Shown here piece after piece: positions 24,238 to 36,091 of a DNA stretch of 64,000 nucleotides (within the stretch, counting starts at the first letter, position 1; each line of letters opens with the position of its first letter). The DNA is taken from assembly GCA_027422505.1 (NCBI GenBank), contig JAPQWV010000001.1, positions 6,882,001 to 6,946,000 on the forward strand. The letters are read 5' to 3'. The DNA is from Craterostigma plantagineum (Eukaryota; Streptophyta; Magnoliopsida; Lamiales; Linderniaceae). Both the position numbers and the translations under genes were made by a program. The notes beneath the pieces were generated by a model, which saw only the letters and a list, made by a program, of their open reading frames with translations, ran no database searches and was not told where the DNA came from.

Positions 24238-24708
24238 ATGGGTCGTGGTGTCAGCGCTGGTGGTGGTCAAAGTTCTTTGGGCTACCTTTTCGGTGGAGGA
24301 GATGATTCTCAAGCCCCGGCCAAAGCTCCCAGCACCAACCCTAATCCCGAAGATGCTCCCAAACCAGCAACCGATCCTAAGCCTTCGACAGCATCTCCGC
24401 CGGCGAACAATGGGAGTAAGGTGCCAGCTGGCGTGCCCGCGAGCACCAACAACTACTTCAGGGCTGATGGGCAGAACTGTGGCAACTTCCTAACGGTGAG
24501 CTTTTCTTTCTTTCTTCGAAATCTTCATGGCAATTTTGCAATTCTTTATACATTAGTGCGAACATCCCAAATGGTGTTGAGCCAATATTAAAATTCGTAC
24601 GGCGTGTGTGGAATAATTTTATTGCAGGAACGACCTTCAACTAAAGTCCATGCTGCCCCGGGAGGTGGCTCCTCCCTGAACTACCTTTTTGGTGGACACG
24701 GTAAGTGA
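24238..24708 (+). CDS. SP1L: SPIRAL1-like microtubule-associated protein
   Basis: Two coding exons (24238-24495 and 24628-24708, intron with GT..AG) give about 112 residues. The protein has the family's two hallmark repeats: N-terminal MGRGVSAGGGQSSLGYLFGG, and C-terminal NYFRADGQNCGNF followed by ERPSTKVHAAPGGGSSLNYLFGG. A Pro/Ala/Ser-rich linker separates them. SPIRAL1 proteins are small plant proteins that bind cortical microtubules at plus ends and keep cell elongation straight. The length is close to that of Arabidopsis SPR1 (about 119) and it ends similarly (GGHGK). A strong donor-like GTAAGT overlaps the last codons, but the stop fits the family end. No break is seen; likely functional. 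Confidence 0.92.
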
Positions 24709-25367
24709 TTGAAATTGATTTGGACGAACAAAGCATATGTTCTTCACTGTTGGATCTTTTTCTTATTATATGTGTATTTGCTTCTTACAACAACCTTTGC
24801 ATATGGAATGATTCTTGAGACACTATCAACGTACTTTGGCTTTTATCTTTTTCTGTTGTCTTAAACGTGCACAATTCTTGAGTTTGAAGTAAGACATCTT
24901 TGCATAATGTCGTTGAGAAGTCATTCAGTCAAAAGCAAAAGACTGTATTGGATTTGCCACGCTTTAGATGCTACAAATGGCACATCATAAACACACACAC
25001 AACAATAGCGAATTTCATGCAGTTAATTGATAAAATATGGATCAATTGTCAGACTCATATATATTGTTCGTTTACGTAGTTTATGAGCCACAACGGTATA
25101 TGTGCTATAGAATCTGAAGGTATTTGGCTGGCTTTGTATATAATAGCAGCTGTCTTTTTCTTGCTTATTGTTCTGATGCGCAGTTGAAGCATTAGCCTTT
25201 CTGCAGAGGAAATCATACTCAAAATTAATTAGCAGATGAAAAACGTACTATAGCACGAGGCGTTGATGTACTAGAATGAGAGGGACAGAATTCCTAGGTT
25301 TATAACAGAAGGAAAAGGGGCTAAATTTAAGAAAAAGGAAAGGAATAACGAATCAGAAGGTGGATCG
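24709..25367. other. 3' flank of the SPIRAL1-like gene
   Basis: No gene is visible. It probably contains the 3' UTR of the SPIRAL1-like gene and the tail of the MADS remnant on the other strand. Confidence 0.4.
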
Positions 25368-26241
25368 ATTTATACCCATCAGCATTGCTCGTCGAATGAT
25401 TTAGTACACATTCATGCTCTTGAGCCATACGTTGAGCTACTTCTTCCTTGATCTGTTTGCATTAAAGGGTTTATATGATACTACATTAAAATAACAAATT
25501 ATAAATGACTATGCATTTTGTTGTAATGAATGATCAAGAATCCCTCACATAAGTCGTCACCAAGCACATATGTAGATAATTAATTACATACTATTAACCT
25601 TTTTGGCCACTGAGTTCTCGTCGTGTGATCTCTCCTGCAATGAAATGACTGAGCTTCTCAATGGAAACATCCTAGTGTTAGATGAACCGGTACAAACTTC
25701 CGACGTATTGTTATTCAGAACAATAAAGTGGTACTGCAGAAATCGGGTCCTTAAAATTAAATTTTTTCATAACAGGACTTGAATCCTAAATGAAACTTCT
25801 TACGGTGCCTGAAATGAAAAGTCCCCAACTAAACAAAAAAATATAAGAAAACCCATCTAATAGTTAATAACAGCAATACTAAATATAATGTTAGAAAATT
25901 TATATTATAGTTGATTTTATAAATTTTATGTGAATGAGGAATTGGGCTTCGAAATTAAATATTATTGGGCTTCGAAGTGGCCCAATAACGGCCCGACTTC
26001 TAGAAGGCCCAACTTCTAGAAGGCCCAACTTCTAGAAGGCCCATGTAGTGGCTAACCACTACTCAAGTCCAAGGCCCAGCAATACTAAATATAATGTTCC
26101 GTTCGCTGTCGGTGTCGTTTTTGTGCTAAACGAACGCCGAGATTTCGAAGTATCCTGGAAAACAGACGCTCGTCAAAACCTCTAGCACATACGTGAGGGA
26201 GCGAATCTGTTTTAAGGAAATTGTGTTCGCACAATCTTCGA

Positions 26242-26272
<31 letters not shown>

Positions 26273-26942
26273 TCTTTTCCCGGCCAACATATAATAACTC
26301 ATCATTCATCATAAGAGAACACACATTCGATAATACCTTTTTCTGAGCTTAGAACTGGATTCGTGCATGAGTTGATTCTGGTAGCTTAGACAAAGACGAC
26401 CCATTTATTTATTGTTATTACAAACTAAATAACAACACATAGAGTGACTCTGTAGGGAGTAGCTTTAGTCAATTAATTAGAACTAGTCTTCATTCATTAA
26501 CGACCTTCTTTGTCAGACTTCTCTTTGGAGAGCTATCAATCTGCCTGCTGCTCTACAAGCTTTGCAGCTCTCTCAGGTTCAAAGCATCCAAATAATTGCC
26601 AGCATAGTTCCTATGATGAATAATTATATTATTACAATTAGATTAATCTAAAATGAGCTAATTTTAAGTACGAGATTAAAAAGTAATTAATGAGTGGCAA
26701 GAACACCTCATGTTTCATTATAATAGATCGATCCGAGCTGCCAGCTTCGAATGATCAAGGCACAAGTGTTCCTACAGTGTAAAAAGATGAAACATCTAAA
26801 TAAAAAGAAATCTATATATAAATATGGCAAGAAAAGGAAATAATACCATTACATATATACCTTGGGCACTGCATCCACTTCATTTTGCTTGTCATCAGAA
26901 TTTGTCTGGCTTTCATACCTCTCTAGTATTTTTTTTTCCATG
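25368..26942 (-). pseudogene. AP1/FUL-type MADS-box gene remnant (K-box and C-terminal exons)
   Basis: Five exon-like segments lie in order on the minus strand, each with AG/GT borders. 26861-26942: MEKKILERYE. 26707-26771: LDHSKLAARIDLL, followed by two stops. About 26520-26610: GNYLDALNLRELQSL, then a stop. 25599-25634: RSHDENSVAKK. About 25368-25454: IKEEVAQRMAQEHE. These match the I/K-box series of SQUA-clade MADS factors (MExILERYE, KLKARIE, LDxLNLRELQ). The DNA-binding MADS domain exon is absent. Stops in two exons and TE sequence inside introns show it is dead. The family controls floral meristem identity and fruit development. Confidence 0.75.
25872..26350. repeat. Intron insertion with a repeated 22-bp word and tandem GGCCCAACTTCTAGAA
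   Basis: The word CAGCAATACTAAATATAATG occurs at about 25872 and again at about 26078. Between the copies are three tandem copies of a 17-bp GGCCCAACTTCTAGAA-type unit (26000-26042). An (AT)n run follows at 26240-26268. It looks like a retroelement fragment or solo LTR within the MADS remnant, but I cannot define termini. Confidence 0.4.
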
Positions 26943-27001
26943 CTGTCATATATAATATATATAACTAAAATAAAGGGGTCATGCAAGAAATAGCTCAAGC
27001 T

Positions 27002-28226
27002 TGTAGAAATTCGGGCTGGGCCTCCAGTAATTTATCCGGGCCCACGCACATGCGTCACACGAAAGATCGGTGTTCGGGATAAGCTTGATGGGGTTCCTTC
27101 TTAAAACCAATTGGTGTTTAAGAGGAGTGGCCCATCAAGCTTATAAACCCATCATTATTTTTTGTATTAATCGATGTGGGACTTCTTTTTCTTCCCCCAC
27201 ACACGTGACAATTCCAACACTCCCCCCTCACGTGTGAGCCCATTCCTTTTTTTTTAATCGGACGGGAACGCCATTCTTTTCGAACCCGCCATATATATTT
27301 TTAATTGAGTCGGATCATCCCGCTCTGATACCATGTAGAAATACGGGCCAGACCTCCGGTGATTTATCCGTTAACGAGGCCCACGCACATGCGCCACACG
27401 GAGAAGGTGTGCCGGTATAAGCTTGATGGGGTTCCTTCTTAAAACCAATTGGTGATAGGAGGAGTGGCCTATCAAGCTTTATAAACCATTTACTTTTTCA
27501 TGTTATAATCGATGTGGGACATTTCTTTTGTCCTCACACGTGACACTATCAACACTCCCCCCACACGTGTGAGCCCATTTCCTTTAATCGGACGGGAACG
27601 CCATTCTTTTCGAACCCGTCATATATATATATTTTTAATTGAGTCAGATCTCTGCCCGCTCTGATACCATGTAGAAATACGGGCCGGGCCTCCGGTAATT
27701 ATTAACCGTTAAAGAGGCTCGCACACATGCGTCACACGTAGGATCGGTGCCCGGTATAAGCTTGACGGGGTTCCTTCTTAAAACCAATCTTATACCGGGC
27801 ACCGATCCTACGTGTGACGCATGTGTGCGAGCCTCTTTAACGGTTAATAATTACCGGAGGCCCGGCCCGTATTTCTACATGGTATCAGAGCGGGAAGATC
27901 CGACTCGATTAAAATATATATATATATATATATATATGGCGGGTTCGAAAAGAATGACGTTCCCGTCCGATTAAAGGAAATGGGCTCACACGTAAGGGGG
28001 GAGTGTTGATAGTGTCACGTGTGAGGACAAAAGAAATGTCCCACATCGATTATAACATGAAAAAGCAAATGGTTTGTAAGCTTGATGGGCCACTCCTCTT
28101 ATCACCAATTGGTTTTAAGAAGGAACCTCATCAAGCTTATACCGGGCACCGATCCTACGTGTGACGCATGTGTGCGAGCCTCTTTAACGATTAATAATTA
28201 CCGGAGGCCCGGCCCGAATTTCTACA
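27002..28226. mobile_element. TRIM retroelement cluster with opposed halves and one TSD
   Basis: The LTRs are about 220 bp and begin TGTTG in element orientation, ending TTTCTACA. Minus-oriented LTRs lie at 27002-27219 and 27334-27554, with a partial one at 27670-about 27788. Plus-oriented LTRs lie at about 27789-27879 (partial) and 28004-28226. Short internal domains of about 115-125 bp (27220-27333, 27555-27669, 27880-28003) carry the PBS TGGTATCAGAGCGGG and a purine tract GTAAGGGGGGAG, with no coding sequence. This is the TRIM class. The entire cluster is bounded by the perfect 5-bp duplication AAGCT (26997-27001 and 28227-28231). Confidence 0.9.
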
Positions 28227-28231
28227 AAGCT

Positions 28232-28890
28232 TCCCGCGATATTTAAAAAGAATTCAATTATGCACGTAAATATGTGAAATAATTAGGAACGAGCATCATA
28301 CTAATTGCACATACTTCAAACATTGCCGGCTAAATTCATAATTATGTAATAAATAATAAGGTTATAAATGCAACAAGAGCAGCGTACTGACTTTTTCTCA
28401 ATCATGAACTTTGTTGAAATATTTGCAATTTGAAAAATTCCCTTTTCCGTTACACTCATAATCTCATATTTTCTGTTCTTTTCTTTTCTCCCCTCCCATT
28501 TCAGTAGTTTTCACACATAACAAGATTAATTATTTCTAGAGGGTTCCATCCAACATAAATTATTCAAGAAATAAATACACTACCGCTCATAACAAGATTG
28601 ATAAATCTAGAGGGTTCATCCGAAAATCAATATAAAATCAACTTTTATAAATATATATATATATTCTGTTAATATTAATTGGGTTTTTTTTTTTACTCTG
28701 AATTGTGTACTTGGTCCTATCGACGAATGTATTATGAATTTATTATTTTTTTTTTACATTTGTTACTTTATTTTATAAATAAATTATAATTAAGCTAAAT
28801 TATAATTAGGCGACGCAAAAACTAGTGATAACGGAATCAAAATCAAGATTTTCTGAATCGTTGAAAATCGACACTTCGAACAGAAAGTGG

Positions 28891-28924
<34 letters not shown>

Positions 28925-29085
28925 CGCCGCCTTCAAATATGCAAATTGGCACCGATGAGTAAGCAGTTGATTTCCCAGGGTTCTATGAGAACAAGAAAAC
29001 AATCCTCAGATATGCAACCGATGATCGTAAGCAGTTGATTTCCCAGGGTTCTATGAGAACAAGAAAACAATCCTCAGACCTATAC
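28232..29085. other. Upstream region of DDB1 with G run and tandem duplication
   Basis: AT-rich sequence without a gene. It contains a G homopolymer (28891-28922) and then a direct tandem duplication of about 65 bp (near 28953-29018 and 29020-29080; shared word AAGCAGTTGATTTCCCAGGG). A C homopolymer follows at 29087-29109. The core promoter of DDB1 must lie here, but I cannot point to a TATA box with confidence. Confidence 0.6.
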
Positions 29086-29262
29086 ACCCCCCCCCCCCCC
29101 CCCCCCCCTAGTAACTTCCCCACTACGAATCAAAGAATTCACTTTTCTTTCATCTGCTTCCAGTAATTTCAGCTTCAAGTCAAGGGAAATCCGAAAGGTA
29201 GACTGAGTGGCTGAGTTTTCACCATGCCGGCAAGAAGAAAGCGAAACAAGGAGCCGGAAAAG

Positions 29263-32200
29263 ATGGCTGCGTGGAATTGTGTGGTGACAGCCCACATGCC
29301 GACGAGCGTTACACACTCTTGCGTCGGGAATTTCACTAGTACGCGTGAGCTTAACCTAATCGTTGCGTAAGTATTCTTCTTGCTGGTAATGTAGTGTGCG
29401 ATCCTTTGCTAGGTTTAGCTGTGTCAGTTTTATGTTTTAGAGAAGCGAATTTCCTATTTGTTGTTGACTGATTGTTAGGCTTACTTGTTTTATTTTATGG
29501 TATAATGTTATTACAGGAAATATGGTCGCATAGAAATTCATGTAATCTCGCCTAATGGTTTACAGGTATATTTCATGTTAAAAGTGGTTTTAATTTCCAT
29601 AAGATTGATGTAATTTTGATTTTCCAGCGTATGTTCGACGTTCCTATATATGGGAGGATTTCCACGCTTGAACTCTTCCGACCACATGTGAGTTCTTTTT
29701 CTTTTTTACTGAAACCAGGTTTGACTGCGTATTTGTTTGACGCAAATGGTTTTATTAATTGTGTTTTCATCATACGAGAGATGGGAGATTAAGGATCATA
29801 GTATTTGGTTATCTGACAACTTTGCAGGGACAATCGAGGGATTTACTCTTAATTGTAGCGCAACGTAAGTTCTGTATTCTGCAATGGGATGCTGAGAAGA
29901 ATGACATTGTTACAAGGTGTGAGAACCTTATTACTTTGGATGACTTATCTAGTAGAAGCTTGATTTGTTATTTGAACGTATGCTTCGTCTAATTTCTTTG
30001 CTGTAAGAATTATCCTCCATCTATCAGTGACCTTTGCGACCACTCTTCTTTGCCACGATTAGTCATAAATTTCACTTTTGGTTGCTTATGGCTTCTATTA
30101 GGTCAAACGGGGAGATCTCTGATCGAATAGGCCGCCGCACGGGCAATGGGCAGGTTATACGTTATTCTCTGAATATCTTTCTATGGGTGTTGGCTGTCGT
30201 TTTTTTGTAGTGGAGACATATAACCATTTGTTTACATGCAGATTGGAATAATTGATCCAGATTGTAAATTGATTGGAATTCATCTATATGAAGATTTTCT
30301 CGAGGTTAACCAGTCCTCAACATCCTGTCTTACTTCATCTTTGTTCTCCTGGGGTTCATATCCCCTTTACTGTTTTGTTTAAGAGTCAGTTATTTTATAT
30401 ATTATATATCGTTTCAACTTTAGGTGATTCCACTTGATAAGAAAGGTTACCCCCAGAAAGCGTTCTATCTCAGGTATCATCAACAATTTCTCCAACAATA
30501 GAATGTATCTTACTAGTCTAGATATTTATTTGTAGCACCAGAGTATTCCACTACGATTCATTGTACCTTGGCATGGCTTTTTATAGGGGTTGATGTCAAT
30601 GCTTGGCTTGCTAAGTGATTGGCAATCTGCATTTAACATAGCCTTTGATCTGCAATGTTTTTTATTTACGAACAATCAAACAAAGTTTATTATTTAAATC
30701 TTTATTTTCTAAAAAAATATAATAGTTCTGTGTTCTTAGTTTTTTCTTTTTTCTTTTTTGGGATCTTGTAATCTCTTTGTCTTTTATTGACTATTTTGGA
30801 AGGTTATGGGACTGGAAATCAAGTTTTGGATTTGAAGTTCTGGATATCAAGTTCTTGTATGGCTGCCGAAATCCAACAGTTGCTGTCCTCTACCAGGTCT
30901 GACAACGTTTGTAGTGGATAATTGTATTTCCATGCATTAGGAGGTTGCTTGAGATGATTGTTTGTTTCAATGGTTTTATATTAGAGTTAGGTGTAATGTG
31001 ATTAGGAATTAGGACTCATCGTACTTAATTATTTTACCTTTTCAGTACGCTAATTCTATTGAATTTGTTATACTCATAATTAATTTCTCAACTAGTTGAA
31101 TTTCTTCTGGCAGGATAGTAGGGATGCACGCCATGTTAAGACTTACGAGGTTTCATTGATCAAGAAAAAGCTTTTTGAGGGCCCATGGTCTCGGAAAGAC
31201 ATTGATAAACGGGCAAATCTACTGATATCTGTGCCACCTCCCCTTTGTGGCGTCTTTATCATTGGTGGAAGCATAGCGTATTGCAATGCCTCAACTTGCA
31301 AAGCTATCCCAATCAAGCCTGTTGGTTACATGACGGTAGAATTTTGTTAAATCATTTCATTTAAGATAAACGTTTTATCTTTTGATATCGTTTTACCTTT
31401 GAAGTCAACTAAAAGAGCTTATGGGAGGGTTGATGCGGACGGTTCTCGCTATTTACTAGGAGATCATAGTGGTCTGCTACACTTGCTTGTCATAACCCAT
31501 GAAAAGGAGAAGTAAGTTGTAGTTAATTTGAGATATTCATATTTTCATAGTTATTTTTTTTAAAGATATTTTGTTATATTTAGATCGATCTCGTGACAGC
31601 TCATGGATTCCAATTTAATTTTTCAAGGGTCCGCGGACTTAAATTGGAGCTCGTGGGAGAAACATCTGTTGCAGCCACAATTTCATGTCTTGATAATGCT
31701 TTTGTTTTTGTTGGCTCGAGTTCTGGAGATTCTCAGGTCTTCATACTTGTTTTTTTTTTTTTATTTTTCCGTCAGCATTTATTTCGCGTCAACAACATAT
31801 GTGCCGTGCTGATTTTAAACTGATGGCACATAGTCACTAATGAGCTGGTGAATAATGCTGGTTGGTATTAAGGATTAATGAACAAGTTTTTACGATCATT
31901 TCTTTGACTTTTAGTATACATGCTTAGAATCAAGTAGAATCACAATAGTATGCCATCTCTTATATATTGGAAAACCATTAGTAGTGTCTATATTTATGTG
32001 GCTCTTTAATCCCTGAATGAGTTTGTGTTTCACAACTATATAATATTATCATATATCTACTGCTGAAATATGAGCTATAGAGATTGGGAAATACGAGCTT
32101 GTAGGAATTGCCTTTTGTTTTTAGCAAGTCTACTTTATGAGATCACGGTCCATTGTCTTACGTCATTTCTGCTTATTCTTCTATTCTTGTCCAGCTCATA

Positions 32201-35200
32201 AAGCTCCATCCAGATGCAAAAGGTTATTACGCGGAAGTGCTTGAGAGATATGTAAATCTGGGACCAATTGTTGACTTCTGCATGGTTGATTCAGAGAGAC
32301 AAGGTCAAGGTCAGCTTGTAACTTGCTCTGGAGCCTACAAAGATGGTTCTCTGCGGATTGTTCGGAATGGATTTGGAATAAACGAGCAGGTTCCATGATT
32401 ACGTCCTCATATTTTATCGGCCAGAACTGCTTCCCCCCCCCCCCCCCCCCCCCCCAATATAATCCATTCGCATGCCACTTGTAGGCATCGTTGAAGCTTG
32501 AAGGAATCAAAGGCATGTGGTCAGTGCAATCGGCTGCTGATGATTTGTATGCCACATTATTGGTTGTTAGCTTCATCAACGAGACACGTATTTTGACCAT
32601 CAAGGAAGATGAGTTAGCGGAGACTGACATAGAGGGTTTTTCTTCTAATGTCCAGTCCTTATTCTGTCATGATGCTATACATGGTCAACTTGTGCAGGTA
32701 ACGTTTGCTGTCTGAACCGTATATCTACCTCTATTTTGTGGAGCAATTGATATTGATTGATTTATTCTCCATTAATAACTGTTGACATTGTTAGTTCTCA
32801 CTGTGGTCATTAAACAGGTTACTTTAAACTCTGTCCGATTGGTCAGCTGTACTTCCAGAGAACTCCGTAAGGAATGGCTTGCTCCGTCAGGGCATTCTAT
32901 CAACGTTGCCACTGCTAATGCAACACAGGTACATTCATATACTCGTATGATCGCATAATTTTCTGAGGGGAGTTGATGAGATGTGTCTTTTTTAGTTATG
33001 CACTGTGATTAGTAAAAAAACCTCACTTTTTTTGTTTGCAATCAAAGAGTTGACAATTTTGCACGGCTGTTGTGACGAATTTAAGACAGAAAATCCTTTT
33101 AAATGGGTCTCTTTTACTCTGTGCTCATCGGAGCAGTAACGTCTATATTCTGCAGGCATTTTTACCAATTTAAGACAGAAAATCAAAGATCTATATGGCT
33201 ATCGCTATGATTGAAATTCCTAATGTCTTTTTCAGCTTTTTGGCTATATCGATGTTTGTCTCTACAGGTTCTGTTGGCTAGTGGTGGTGGGCATCTGTTC
33301 TATTTGGAAATTGGCGATGGAGTGTTGACCGAAGTGAATCATGCACAGCTAGAATACGAAATTTCATGCGTGGACCTTAATCCCATCGGCGATAATCCTA
33401 ATTACAGTCAACTCGCAGCCGTCGGCATGTGGAATGACAGTGTCAGATTATATTCTCTTCCTGACTGGAACCTCATCACGAAGGAGTGCTTGCAAAGGGG
33501 AATATATCCTCCTCGATCGGTTCTCTTATGTTCTTTTGAAGGGGTATGCGTTTTTCATATTTAATCATTTCATAAGTTCATCCTATGCCATTTACTGATT
33601 TTTCACATGCCAAATTATATTGATTTGTAATTCAGATTACGTACTTGTTATGTGCCCTTGGAGATGGACATCTCCTGACTTACAGCTTAAATATGCACAA
33701 CGGAGAGCTCGCTGATAGAAGAAAGGTTTCTCTAGGGACACAACCAATCAGTCTTCGGACATTCTCGTCAAAGAATGCAATGCACGTTTTCGTTTCTTCA
33801 GATCGACCGACTGTTATATACAGCAGCAGCAAGAAATTGCTTTACAGCAATGTGAATGTTAAAGAAGTCAGGCATATGTGTCCTTTCGGTTCTGCTGCTT
33901 TTCCTGACAGGTAATTTCAGTTCTGCTTTTCAGCTCCACTTCAACCATGTTCGAAAATTATAATGCTTGGTATAAATTGCATTCCCTCTGCTTTTGCCTG
34001 AACAGCCTTGCGCTGGCAATGGACGGAACTCTAATGATTGGAACCATCGATGACATTCAAAGACTTCATGTACGAACTATTCCTCTTGGGGAGCAAGCAC
34101 GCCGCATATGTCATCAGGATCAGACCCAAACTTTTGCCATTTGCACTCTAAAATGCAACCAGGAAGATGGTGAGATGCATTTTGTGCGCCTTATTGATGA
34201 CCAAACATTCGACTTCAAATATACCTACGCATTAGACCCGTCCGAGAAGGGTCATTCGATCCTAAGCTGCTTTTTCTCCAATGACAAAAACGTTTACTAC
34301 TGCGTTGGAACTGCCTATATAGTTCCCGAAAAAGAGATAGAGCCCACCATGGTACGTTTATTGCTCATCTTCTTTATTTGCTTCTTATTTTCATTATTAA
34401 ATTCATTTTTTTTTTTTGGCTTATTGTTGATTTTTAGGGACGAATATTAGTATTCAAAGTAGAAGATGGAAAGCTTCGGTTAGTAGCGGAGAAGAAAACT
34501 AGCGGCGGTGTAAACTCGCTCAATGCGTTCAACGGAAAGTTACTTGCTGCTACTAACCAAACAATTGAGGTATACGGATGGACGCTTTTTGGTGGCTCTC
34601 GTCAGTTGCAGCTCAAATGCGAACATCACGACTACTGCAACGTCGGTTGTTGCGTACAGACCCGAGGAGATTTCATTGTCGTTGGCTCTGCAATGAAGTC
34701 AATCTCCCTCCTAGTTTATAAGGTGAGTGAATGGTATACTAATCGATTTTCGTTGTTGCTTTTCCTTTTTAATTATTTTACCTCAATTGCAGGAAGAAGA
34801 GGGCACCATCGAGGAACTAGCGTGGGACGAAAACTTTACGTCGATATCAGCGATGGAATTTTTAGACGATCACATTTTCATTGGAGCTGATCGCAACTTC
34901 AACCTCGTCACCGTTCGCAACAGCGCCGAAGAAGGACACCTTGAGGTGGTGGGCAAGTACCACCTTGGCGAAGGCGTTAATAGATTTAGGCACGGGTCAC
35001 TGAGGCCGCAAGATCCCGACGGCGATCAAATTCGGAGGATTATCTTTGGCACAGATAACGGGACCATAGGTATGATACTTTCCCTCCCACAAGATACATA
35101 TGTATTTCTAGAAAAATTAGAGTCGTACTTAGGGAAATATATCGGCTGCGTGGGCGGGACTAACCACGAACAGTGGAGGTCCTCGTCAGATAAGCGAAAG

Positions 35201-35347
35201 CCGTGGGTTAAGAATTTTTTGGACGGAGATTTAATTCAAATGTTTTTTAGTCTGGGTAGGAGTGAGTTGGAGAAGTTTTGTTGTGAAATAGATGTTTCGG
35301 TTGAGGAGTTGGTGAGGAGGGTAGAGGAAATAGCTCTTTTACACTGA
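29263..35347 (+). CDS. DDB1: DDB1, UV-damaged DNA-binding protein 1, CUL4 ligase adaptor
   Basis: Nineteen exons: 29263-29366, 29517-29565, 29628-29687, 29828-29916, 30102-30153, 30242-30304, 30424-30473, 30803-30896, 31114-31335, 31405-31511, 31628-31736, 32195-32389, 32485-32697, 32818-32928, 33268-33543, 33636-33910, 34006-34351, 34438-34722, 34793-35347. All introns are GT..AG and the frame stays open, giving about 1084 residues (plant DDB1 is about 1088). It starts [14 protein letters not shown] like the family; an in-frame ATG at 29224 would add 13 basic residues. Landmarks: [110 protein letters not shown], and the end [11 protein letters not shown]1 folds into three beta-propellers and links CUL4 to DCAF receptors, DET1 and DDB2 in the nucleus. 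It is more diverged than usual for DDB1, e.g. one residue missing after MWND, so a paralogue is possible. Confidence 0.93.
32434..32456. repeat. Poly-C tract in DDB1 intron 12
   Basis: About 23 consecutive C residues lie 45 bp after the donor of exon 12. It is one of several G/C homopolymers in an otherwise AT-rich window. Confidence 0.9.
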
Positions 35348-36088
35348 GAATATATCATTTGCTAGACATCTCATTCGGACATGAAAGTGATTTTCTGTAC
35401 CGCTGGAATTAGTTGATGCACCTAATCCTCGTAGTACATCCAAGCCAAATCTCTCTATTCATATGTAAGAGCTAAAAGAGTCAATGTAGATGTTGGTACA
35501 GATTAGAGCTTAAGATGACAAATGAAACCTATCTACGGGCAAGTGTTGAATGAGTTTATGTAGCTAATCCTCCAAGCATTAGGCAAACAATAACAAACAA
35601 AAATCATAGAACAACGAAGGTAACAGAAATATAGGGCAATGAGCCCAATTGATGAGACAAAGCAAATAATATGCACAAGATAAAATCAGTCCCAGAAACT
35701 AGACAGAAAAGAATCATTTGTGTCGCAAGCTACATTGCACAACATTCCATCATCGGTTTTCCTTTTTGCATTGCACTCAATAAAATACTACGAGAGGTTC
35801 AAATCATACGTACTGCTGTGAGGCGTAACATTCTTAGGACGGCGGGCTTAATATTCCCGACATGGCACCATATCATGAAAATGGAAAAACTTTATGTAAG
35901 TGCAAAGTTAAGAATGATCGTTTGTTAAAGGTCTAAGTTTCTGGGGCTACTTTAAGTTTCCTCTTAAATATGTACATATACATACTGGACAGAGCCGTGC
36001 ACAACTCACAAGGCGCGGGCGATAAATGGCCATATATTCAATATCATACAGACCCATGCGTAATTTAGAAGACGAACATACAAAAAAC
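35348..36088. other. 3' flank of DDB1 and probable 3' UTR of a minus-strand gene
   Basis: No coding signal. The left part is probably the DDB1 3' UTR. The right part lies downstream of the minus-strand stop at about 36092. Confidence 0.4.
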
Positions 36089-36091
36089 CTA

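Noticed and set aside
26085..26324. 79-codon minus-strand frame with an Ile/Tyr run
   Set aside because: The run is translation of an (AT)n microsatellite inside a repeat insertion.
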